From contig DATNQD010000059.1 of the NCBI GenBank assembly GCA_036702865.1, positions 372,001 through 436,000 of the forward strand: DNA of 64,000 nt, written 5' to 3'. Shown here one piece after another: positions 56,933 to 64,000 of this stretch. The stretch comes from Trichocoleus sp. (GTDB lineage: Bacteria; Cyanobacteriota; Cyanobacteriia; Elainellales; Elainellaceae). The first letter of the stretch is position 1, and every line of letters starts with the position of its first letter. The position numbers and the translations under genes were made by a program. The notes below the pieces were generated by a model that did no database searches, was not told where the DNA came from, and worked only from the letters and a program-made list of their open reading frames with translations.

Positions 56933-59900
56933 ATGGCAGATCCTGTGGAGAAATCCAGATCCTGGCTCAATTCTGACTTAGAGAGCAGAGTTCTAAGAAT
57001 CAATCTCTGGCAAATTGGGCAGCTTGTCTGGTTCTTGCTTCTGTCTACTCTGATGGTGATTGGGTTAGCCCAAACTGTGTCTGGTCACGCTATTCAATCA
57101 ACCCTTAATTGTTCAGAGCACTCATCCCAATCGATCGCCCCTTTTCTCTCTGGCATTTTGCTAGGTGGATTGGGTACGTGGGGGATTCGCTTGCTAAAGC
57201 AGCTCAAAACTCGGCAGCCTCTGGTATTAACCCTCAATTCCCTCCAGGACGATCGAGGCAGGCTGTCCATTACAGAACACAAACAGAACGAAGCATTGCT
57301 GAAACTGCGCGATCGAGCCATTGCTGCCAGCAGTAGCGGCATTGTCATTACAGATGTTCGTCTCCCCAATATGCCGATTGTTGATGCAAATCCAGCATTT
57401 GAACAAATAACAGGCTATGCCATTGCTGAAGTATTGGGGCAGAACTGTCTATTTTTGCAGGGAGAAGAGCATCAGCAGCCCGAACTCGATCGCGTGAGAG
57501 AAGCAATGCGGACAGGCAAAAACTGCACTGTTGTTCTCCAAAGCTATCGCAAAGATGGAACGATGTTCTGGAATGAACTGAGCGTTTCCCCCATTCATGA
57601 TGATGCAGGCACACTGACTCACTTCATTAGCATTCAAACCGATGTCAGCGATCGAATTCGGACTGAGGAAATTGTTCACGCTGCAACATCACGTTTGTCT
57701 GCCCTCATTCAAAATTTGCAGGCAGGGGTACTGGTAGAAGATGAATTTCGGCAGATTGCACTAGTCAATCAACAGTTCTGCAACTTATTCAATTTGCCTA
57801 AGTCGGCTGAAGATCTAATTGGCGCAAACTGTGATGAAATGGCTGAGGCTTTAAGTCAGGTGGTTATTCAGCCTCAACCGTTTGTGCAGCGGATTGATCA
57901 ACTGCTTCGGGCGCAAGAGGTGTTCACGGCAGAAGAAGTTTCGCTGGTTGATGGACGGATTCTAGAGCGAGATTACGTCCCCATTCTGGTGGGTAGTCAT
58001 CACCAGGGACATCTCTGGCAATATCGCGATATTACAGAACGAAAGCGAGCAGATGCTGCCTTACTCGAAAGCCAGACCCGTTTGAGCTTGCTGAATAGCA
58101 TTTCAACGGGTGAAGAAGCCCTCCAACTTAGTGAAGAGCGCCTAAAACTTGCACTGGAAAGTACAGAAGATGGGCTTTGGGACTGGAACTTGATGACGGG
58201 TGACTGCTATTTTAGTCCTCGCTGGCTAGACATGCTGGGCTATCAAGTGGGTGAAATTCCGCAGCATATCTCAGCCTGGGAATTGATGCTGCATCCCGAA
58301 GATAAGCAGATCACCCAACGCGAACTCCAAGCCCATTTTGCTGGCAAGACACCAGTTTTTGAATTAGAACATCGGCTGAGGCATCAATCTGGTGAATACC
58401 GCTGGATCTTAGGACGGGGCAAGGTGGTTCAACGAGATGCCTCAGGTCAACCCTTGCGGATGATTGGTACAAATATTGATGTGACGGAGCGAAAGCAAAC
58501 CGAAGAAGCCCTGGAACGTCAACTCGATCGCGCCCTGCTTTTAAAACAAATCACCGAGGAAATTCGGCAAAGCCTGGATATTAAACAGATCTTTGAATCT
58601 GCTGCCATTCAAATCGGACAAACCTTTGGCGTCGATCGCTGTCTCATTCATGCCTTTACTGGTAATCCAGGCACGATTCCCCTGGTTACAGAATATTTGA
58701 AGCCAAGCTATGCTTCCATGATGAGTTTGGAAGTGCCAGTCAGCGGCAACCCCCATGCCGAGGCTATGCTTGCTCATGATGAGCCGGTGATTTCAAACAA
58801 CGTTTATGATGATCCGCTCTTAAAGGCAACGCGTTCGCTTTGTGAACAGGTTGGGGTGAAGTCAATGCTGGCAATTCGCACCTCTTACCAAGGTGAGCCA
58901 AATGGAGCGATCGGCTTACATCAGTGCAGCTATTTTCGAGACTGGACAGAAGACGAAACTGATCTGCTCAAAGCAGTCGCGGCTCAAGTTGGCATTGCGC
59001 TGGCTCAAGCCCATCTGCTAGGGCAAGAAACCCAAAGACGGCAAGAACTGACTCAAAAAAACGTTGCTCTGGAGCAAGCTCGGCATGAAGCAGAAGCCGC
59101 AAACCGTGCCAAAAGTGAGTTTCTTGCTGTAATGAGCCACGAAATTCGGACACCGATGAATGCGGTGATTGGGATGACTGGTTTATTGCTTGATACTTCC
59201 CTTTCACCCCAACAGCGTGATTTTGTAGAAACGATCCGCAGTAGCGGAGATGCCTTGCTGACGATCATCAATGACATTCTCGATTTCTCCAAAATTGAAT
59301 CAGGCAAACTGGAATTAGAGGGGCAACTGTTTGATCTCCGGGCTTGTATTGAAGGGGCGATCGATCTGCTGGCACCGAAAGCAGCCGAGAAAAACATTGA
59401 ACTTGTTTGTCTCATCAGTCCTCAAACACTGCCCTATATCCTGGGTGATGTGACGCGAGTCAGGCAGGTATTAGTGAATCTGCTCAGCAACGCTGTGAAG
59501 TTTACTGAAACTGGAGAGGTTGTAGTCACTGTGACTGCCCGACAACTCAGTTCTAAATCTGCCGCTCACAGAAACTCAGCTCAAATCCTCTCTGAAATCG
59601 ACCTGCCCAAACCTTGCTACTATGAAGTCCAAATTGCTGTCAAAGATACTGGCGTTGGCATTGCACCTAACAAAATGGCTCGGCTGTTTAAGCCCTTTAG
59701 CCAGGCAGATAGTTCAACGACGCGACAATATGGTGGCACTGGGCTGGGATTAATCATTAGCAAACGACTCAGTGAGATGATGGGGGGCACGCTCTGGGTG
59801 AAGAGTCGGGGTCGCCTTGGTGGTACACCACCCCCCCAGGTAATGAAAAAGCATCTGAATCAGATAACCGGACGCGATATTAGTCGCCTTTTGGAAGATA

Positions 59901-61357
59901 AGTTGGCAGACTGCCTGAACGGCATCAAGCCTTCAGAATGTGCAGCAGTGGATATTGGTTCGACTTTCTACTTTACGATCGTCGTTCCAACCACCTCCAA
60001 CCCAACCCAGGGGCAATTTAGCTCTACTGCTCCTCAAATGATGGGTAAGCGGCTGCTGATCGTCGATGATAACGCTGCCAACTGCAAAATTCTGGAATTG
60101 CAAGCAAAATCATGGCAGATGCAAACACGAGTGGCTCGATCGGGGGAGGAAGCTCTCCAGTACCTTGCCCAGGGAGAGGGATTTGATCTGGCGCTTCTCG
60201 ATATGCAGATGCCTGGCATGGATGGGTTAATGTTGGCAAATCGAATTCGACAGCACCCTGAATACAGCTGTTTGCCGCTGATCATGCTGACTTCCCTAGG
60301 GGGGCTAGAAGCGAGTGCTCAGGCAGAGGTTACTCTAGCAGCCTGTCTCTCTAAACCCGTAAAGCAGTCTCAACTGTACGATGTTTTGATTCGGATTCTG
60401 GCAAACCAATCGTTTAAGGCCGAATCCTCTCCTCCACTCACGATGATTGATCCACATATGGCAGAACGTCTACCGCTCAGAATCTTGCTGGCAGAAGATA
60501 CAGTCGTCAACCAGAAAGTGGCATTACTCATGCTGCAAAAAATGGGCTATCGGGCGGATGTTGCTAGTAACGGTCTAGAAGTGCTGCAAGCCCTCAAGCG
60601 ACAGCCCTATGACGTGGTGCTGATGGATGTTCATATGCCCGAAATGGATGGTTTAGAGGCAACTCGACAGATTCGCCAGGCTTGGGCACAGGGAGACATA
60701 GGGAAATATTTGGAGCTGGAAACCAGAGGTCAGAAAAATCCACGGATCGAGCCTGCTCCAAGTGATCTGCAACCTCTCCAATTTACAGAACCACGCATTA
60801 TTGCGATGACTGCGAACGCGATACGCGGCGATCGAGAAGCTTGCTTGGCGTCCGGGATGGATGACTATATCAGTAAGCCTATTCAGATTGAAGAACTGGC
60901 GCAATCCCTCGGCAAATGCCAGCTTTTGATGCCGCTCCCTGTGCCCATTGCTTCGCTGACAAAAGTTGGCACCTCGTTTAGTTCCCTTGCTGATGCTGCT
61001 TTGACTTCACCACAGACTGTTGTGCTTGATCTGGCAGCTCTGGCAGAAATTCGAGAGATAGCAGGAGATGATCCGCTGGTGTTTGTCCAAATTGTTGATT
61101 GCTATTTAGAGGAAGCCCCTCAACTGATTGCCAGAATTCGGGAGGCGCTCGATCAAAACAATCCTATGCTGCTCTGTCGGGCGGCTCATACCCTCAAATC
61201 CAGCAGCCTGTCGCTTGGGGCAGTTGTGCTCTCGCGCTACTGCGAAGAACTAGAACTGATGGGGCGATCGGGCAGTACGGTTGGAGCAGAGCCAAAACTC
61301 CGCCTTTTAGAAGCAGAATGTACGCTTGTAGAAGCAGCCCTACGACAGGAATGCTAA
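56933..61357 (+). CDS. Hybrid histidine kinase with LOV-like PAS, PAS, GAF, two receivers and HPt
   Basis: This 1474-residue sensor has two membrane helices (about 24-48 and 67-90). A LOV-like PAS domain follows (130-242, Cys172 in GQNCLFLQG), then another PAS (252-372), a PAS-3 fold (400-522) and a GAF domain (545-692). The kinase core has phospho-His736 in SHEIRTPMN, N box NLLSNAVKFT, G1 DTGVGI and G2 GGTGLGL, with a long insertion near 960-1008. Two receivers follow (Asp1090, Asp1232) and an HPt domain (His1419 in RAAHTLKSSS). It can therefore run a whole phosphorelay in one chain. No output regulator is adjacent, so the target is unknown. Confidence 0.94.
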   Translation: MADPVEKSRSWLNSDLESRVLRINLWQIGQLVWFLLLSTLMVIGLAQTVSGHAIQSTLNCSEHSSQSIAPFLSGILLGGLGTWGIRLLKQLKTRQPLVLTLNSLQDDRGRLSITEHKQNEALLKLRDRAIAASSSGIVITDVRLPNMPIVDANPAFEQITGYAIAEVLGQNCLFLQGEEHQQPELDRVREAMRTGKNCTVVLQSYRKDGTMFWNELSVSPIHDDAGTLTHFISIQTDVSDRIRTEEIVHAATSRLSALIQNLQAGVLVEDEFRQIALVNQQFCNLFNLPKSAEDLIGANCDEMAEALSQVVIQPQPFVQRIDQLLRAQEVFTAEEVSLVDGRILERDYVPILVGSHHQGHLWQYRDITERKRADAALLESQTRLSLLNSISTGEEALQLSEERLKLALESTEDGLWDWNLMTGDCYFSPRWLDMLGYQVGEIPQHISAWELMLHPEDKQITQRELQAHFAGKTPVFELEHRLRHQSGEYRWILGRGKVVQRDASGQPLRMIGTNIDVTERKQTEEALERQLDRALLLKQITEEIRQSLDIKQIFESAAIQIGQTFGVDRCLIHAFTGNPGTIPLVTEYLKPSYASMMSLEVPVSGNPHAEAMLAHDEPVISNNVYDDPLLKATRSLCEQVGVKSMLAIRTSYQGEPNGAIGLHQCSYFRDWTEDETDLLKAVAAQVGIALAQAHLLGQETQRRQELTQKNVALEQARHEAEAANRAKSEFLAVMSHEIRTPMNAVIGMTGLLLDTSLSPQQRDFVETIRSSGDALLTIINDILDFSKIESGKLELEGQLFDLRACIEGAIDLLAPKAAEKNIELVCLISPQTLPYILGDVTRVRQVLVNLLSNAVKFTETGEVVVTVTARQLSSKSAAHRNSAQILSEIDLPKPCYYEVQIAVKDTGVGIAPNKMARLFKPFSQADSSTTRQYGGTGLGLIISKRLSEMMGGTLWVKSRGRLGGTPPPQVMKKHLNQITGRDISRLLEDKLADCLNGIKPSECAAVDIGSTFYFTIVVPTTSNPTQGQFSSTAPQMMGKRLLIVDDNAANCKILELQAKSWQMQTRVARSGEEALQYLAQGEGFDLALLDMQMPGMDGLMLANRIRQHPEYSCLPLIMLTSLGGLEASAQAEVTLAACLSKPVKQSQLYDVLIRILANQSFKAESSPPLTMIDPHMAERLPLRILLAEDTVVNQKVALLMLQKMGYRADVASNGLEVLQALKRQPYDVVLMDVHMPEMDGLEATRQIRQAWAQGDIGKYLELETRGQKNPRIEPAPSDLQPLQFTEPRIIAMTANAIRGDREACLASGMDDYISKPIQIEELAQSLGKCQLLMPLPVPIASLTKVGTSFSSLADAALTSPQTVVLDLAALAEIREIAGDDPLVFVQIVDCYLEEAPQLIARIREALDQNNPMLLCRAAHTLKSSSLSLGAVVLSRYCEELELMGRSGSTVGAEPKLRLLEAECTLVEAALRQEC

Positions 61358-62124
61358 CTCGTTAACAAGCTAAACCGCTGAAGCTGAGTCTCGATCGCCT
61401 CTGGTAAAGACTTGTGCAGATCAGTTTTGTTGCGGAACAGCAGTCGATTATTGTTTGGCACATCAAACGGAAACTGCCCAGCGATGTCCGCCCGATCCAT
61501 CTGGGTCAGGATGATCTGCTCAATCCGCTTACATTGCAACGCATACCCCACTTCGACGCAGACCTTGGGGCTGGGGATTGGTTGGGCTGGAGTGCCGTCT
61601 AGTTGAAAAATGGGTGTGCCATCCGCAATGAAAATAAGGCTCTTCCGAATCTTTCGCATCAGAGTGCTGTTGAGGCGGGCAGGTCCTTCCGTGAGCCGAT
61701 GAGATTCCTCCAGGGTTAGCGGCAGGCGCGATCGACGGTTAATTTTCTCAAGCGTGGCTTGTAGTTCAGCTCGGAGCAGTTCGCTCGATTCAGAAAATTC
61801 GGTTTGATAACAAAGAAAAATAATGGGTTCCAGATGTGCCATGACATCCTGCTTTGTAAAGTAGATTTCATGGCTAATTAAATCAATATTACTAACTGTA
61901 TAGCCGCCGCTACCTTCGATGTAAAACTCGATCGATTCACCGTCTAAATATCGCTGAAACCATTCTGATTTTTTGACTTCTTCTGCTTCATCTAAAAAAT
62001 CGGCTCGAAACCCTGATTTCAACAAACTGCTTTTACTTAATCGCAGATCGTGATGACGTTTTTCTAATTCTCGAATTGGCTCAAACTTTTGCAGATACCA
62101 AGCTTTTACAGCAATAATTGCCAT
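61354..62124 (-). CDS. Conserved protein with TIR/deoxyribosyltransferase-like C-terminal region
   Basis: I do not recognise an official family. The 256-residue protein has an unusual N-terminal half (MAIIAVKAWYLQKFEPIREL, then FYIEGSGGYTVSNIDLI). The C-terminal half (about 155-250) has the Rossmann-like pattern of TIR-like and nucleoside 2-deoxyribosyltransferase-like domains: KSLIFIADGTPIF, PSPKVCVEVGYALQCK with Glu191, a strand IEQIILTQM and PFDVPNNNRLLF. The conserved Glu and PFD motifs fit nucleotide-base or NAD-related binding, but activity is unproven. It overlaps the convergent hybrid kinase gene by 4 bp. ATG 62124. Confidence 0.8.
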   Translation of the reverse strand: MAIIAVKAWYLQKFEPIRELEKRHHDLRLSKSSLLKSGFRADFLDEAEEVKKSEWFQRYLDGESIEFYIEGSGGYTVSNIDLISHEIYFTKQDVMAHLEPIIFLCYQTEFSESSELLRAELQATLEKINRRSRLPLTLEESHRLTEGPARLNSTLMRKIRKSLIFIADGTPIFQLDGTPAQPIPSPKVCVEVGYALQCKRIEQIILTQMDRADIAGQFPFDVPNNNRLLFRNKTDLHKSLPEAIETQLQRFSLLTS

Positions 62125-62787
62125 ATTTTTCCTCTGTCTCTCCCTTTAAAGCAGTAACAGCACCCACGCTATAGAGTTGTTGAGTGATTTCCTCCCCCAT
62201 CATAATTCTATCTAGAGTTGTACTGCTTCAACCATCAAAGAATGAATGGGATTCAGCACATCGCTCTCAGAGTTAAAGTAGAGGAAATATCAACAATCTG
62301 CTGGATGCTGTTACGGATGAGCGAGACAGATTCAATTTGACCAGTGGTTTTACCCCTTTTCTAAGTTAACTAGTTTTTGGATCTGCCAGGGAAGCTTGGT
62401 TGCTTCAATTCCCAATATAGCTCCTTCCATTTCGTGATCCTTGCCTTGATATCAAAGTTTACTTTCGCTTGTTTGCCCTCAATGAATGTATTAATTCAGT
62501 CATTGAATCTTGGCGATCGGCTCTGATTTAACTGCTGTCTATCCTTGCTCGATCGAGCAATAGTTTTAATGCTCAAAATTAGCTCAATTTAAGCTTTATT
62601 TAATAGGTGCTAGATGTAGCGTAAAAGGCAAAAAAATGGCGATCGGTAAGCTTATCTTAGGGTTTTTGGGCTTTGTAACGCGGTTCGTTATTCTTGTGGC
62701 AATCCTACTTTTTAGTTGCGATATTTTTACAAAATCTAGCAGTGCAATTGCTAAAATACTTCATACTTCTTTAGAGAAAGTTCTACT
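62125..62787. other. Intergenic region upstream of the UgpC-type ATPase
   Basis: About 660 bp without a secure gene. A short frame from ATG 62636 has one hydrophobic helix (GKLILGFLGFVTRFVILVAILLF) but no ribosome site of note and overlaps the next gene out of frame; I do not count it. Confidence 0.4.
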
Positions 62788-63891
62788 GTGGCACGGGTTT
62801 ATCTGGAAGACATTAGCCGTCGATTTGATGCGGTAACAGCGATCGAAAATATTACGTTTGAAGTGCCAGATGGTCAATTTTGGGTTTTGGTTGGTCCTTC
62901 TGGCTGTGGCAAGTCAACAATTCTCCGCACGATCGCCGGATTAGAAGGCATCAGCAGCGGTAGTCTCTATATTGGCGATCGATTGGTCAATTCGCTTCCA
63001 GCAAGACAGCGCGATGTGGCAATGGTGTTTCAAAACTACGCCCTCTACCCCCACATGACGGTTGCAGAAAATTTGGCGTTTGGGCTGAAAATGCGCGGTA
63101 TCGATCAGCAAACCATCCAGCCCCGCGTTGAAACAGTGGCTCGATCCCTACAAATTGACCATCTACTCGATCGCAAACCTCGCCAGCTTTCGGGTGGACA
63201 ACAGCAGCGGGTCGCACTGGGACGGGCGATTGTGCGGCAGCCGCAAGTTTTTCTACTGGATGAACCGCTCTCTAATCTGGATGCTCAACTGCGAGACGAA
63301 ACCCGCGCTGAACTGAAGCAACTCCATCAACAATTTGGCATTACGACAATTTATGTGACCCATGATCAGGTCGAAGCGATGACCCTGGCGGATCAAATTG
63401 TGGTTCTAAAACAGGGAAAAATTCAGCAGATCGGCACGCCCCAGTCGATCTATGCAGCACCCGCTAATCAAATGGTCGCTACTTTCCTGGGCAATCCCCC
63501 CATGAATCTTTTACCTGCCATCTACCATCAGGATCGGTTGCAAGTTCAAAACCAGGCGCTTGACTGTCCCTTTGCTTGGCAGCAGCAGTATTCGCTCATG
63601 CCAAACCAAGCTTTGAATTTGGGCATCCGTCCTGAGCATCTTCATGTCACTCCTGCCTCAGAAACGCCTGATTTGATGGTGGAAGTACAGCTTGTTGAGC
63701 CGCTTGGACGCGAAATTCTGGTGCGATCGACCCTTGTAGGGACTGCATCCCCAATCGTCAATTTTCAAGTCCTACCTGATGTCCAGGTTAGACCGGGCGA
63801 TCGACTCCACCTGACGCTTAATTTTGCTGATCTGCTGGCATTTGACCCAGAGACCGGCGATCGGCTTGATGCTAAACCTCTGCCACTTTAG
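62788..63891 (+). CDS. ugpC: Carbohydrate ABC transporter ATPase (UgpC/MalK type)
   Basis: This 367-residue ATPase has Walker [10 protein letters not shown] (about residues 37-45), the signature [15 protein letters not shown], Walker [14 protein letters not shown] and the [17 protein letters not shown]-loop. C-terminal MOBE/TOBE beta domains include [13 protein letters not shown]. Such ATPases serve several sugar or glycerol-phosphate importers, often as a shared subunit. The start is GTG 62788; no ATG fits. No permease or binding protein is visible beside it, although the window ends soon after. Confidence 0.92.
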   Translation: MARVYLEDISRRFDAVTAIENITFEVPDGQFWVLVGPSGCGKSTILRTIAGLEGISSGSLYIGDRLVNSLPARQRDVAMVFQNYALYPHMTVAENLAFGLKMRGIDQQTIQPRVETVARSLQIDHLLDRKPRQLSGGQQQRVALGRAIVRQPQVFLLDEPLSNLDAQLRDETRAELKQLHQQFGITTIYVTHDQVEAMTLADQIVVLKQGKIQQIGTPQSIYAAPANQMVATFLGNPPMNLLPAIYHQDRLQVQNQALDCPFAWQQQYSLMPNQALNLGIRPEHLHVTPASETPDLMVEVQLVEPLGREILVRSTLVGTASPIVNFQVLPDVQVRPGDRLHLTLNFADLLAFDPETGDRLDAKPLPL

Positions 63892-63910
63892 AGAAGGGTC
63901 GGGCGGGTGA

Positions 63911-64000
63911 ATGTTTACCGTTGCCCTTTTGCCCGGTTTGCTGGCTGCTGCCGGGTCGATCGCCATCGACAAGCTCAACGTTGAAGCGGTAGCCCACATT
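63911..64000 (+). CDS. Start of an unidentified gene, cut by the window edge
   Basis: From ATG 63911 the frame stays open for 30 codons to the end of the window (MFTVALLPGLLAAAGSIAI, then DKLNVEAVAHI). The N-terminus is hydrophobic and could be a signal or membrane segment. It follows ugpC by 19 bp in the same direction, so a transcript with it is plausible. The protein cannot be named from this fragment; the frame could also be chance. Confidence 0.4.
   Translation, partial: MFTVALLPGLLAAAGSIAIDKLNVEAVAHI

Noticed and set aside
61354-62124. Defence island centred on the TIR-like protein
   Set aside because: No nuclease, cyclase, helicase or other defence gene is adjacent. The neighbours are a hybrid kinase and a sugar ABC ATPase.
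62636-62836. 66-codon frame with one hydrophobic helix before ugpC
   Set aside because: No clear ribosome site, and it overlaps the ugpC start in another frame. Kept only as a note in the intergenic entry.

Overview
The window is a stretch of cyanobacterial chromosome. The evidence is direct. It carries photosystem genes (psbN, psbH, psaM), a phylloquinone prenyltransferase (menA), oxygen-dependent hemF, several cyanobacteria-typical conserved families (DUF4912, DUF2808, DUF2993, pentapeptide repeats) and very many GCGATCGC or near-GCGATCGC sites (HIP1), a hallmark of many cyanobacterial genomes. A Leptolyngbya-like filamentous lineage is my guess from gene content only. I see no transposase, integrase, CRISPR array, rRNA or phage gene. 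The window is almost entirely core or lineage-core chromosome, with one accessory-looking block, a polysaccharide cluster.

Layout. 1-4.2 kb: end of an SRPBCC gene, hemF, a STAS protein, divergent psbN/psbH, tatA and pth. 4.3-9.4 kb: a DUF4912 protein with a striking Gly/Met/Ser tandem-repeat insert, a DUF2993 protein, a GH13 amylase and a pentapeptide-repeat protein. 9.5-19.4 kb: ParA-like ATPase, a candidate small RNA, tRNA-Arg(CCG), low-molecular-weight phosphatase, DedA, ahcY, a TPR protein, a LapA-like membrane protein, ubiX, an RNB exoribonuclease and phoU. 19.8-28.1 kb: psaM, a coiled-coil membrane protein, DppB and DppA peptide-transporter parts, a cysA-type ATPase, mmsA, DUF2808 and DUF2267 proteins. 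28.1-41.1 kb: a tricorn-like protease, divergent ArsR regulator/ene-reductase pair, menA, a small conserved protein, GIY-YIG protein, GH57 enzyme, pentapeptide membrane protein, CHAD protein and enolase.

41.2-48.8 kb is a six-gene leftward polysaccharide assembly cluster: a Wzx-type flippase, three glycosyltransferases, a Wzy/ligase-type membrane protein and a 2-oxoglutarate/Fe(II) oxygenase. 49.3-64 kb: argC, ribBA, a site-2 protease with CBS domains, a three-gene polar amino-acid ABC importer, a 1474-residue hybrid histidine kinase whose first PAS domain looks like a blue-light LOV domain, a protein with a TIR/deoxyribosyltransferase-like C-terminus, and a UgpC/MalK-type ATPase.

Most genes are single or paired transcription units; the clearest operons are the polysaccharide cluster and the amino-acid ABC importer. 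Best candidates for something unusual are the LOV-like hybrid kinase, the TIR-like conserved protein, the 2OG oxygenase in the glycan cluster, the enolase of atypical sequence type, the exoribonuclease with an altered catalytic motif, and two or three intergenic RNA candidates. I did not find a clear new multi-gene defence or mobile system.
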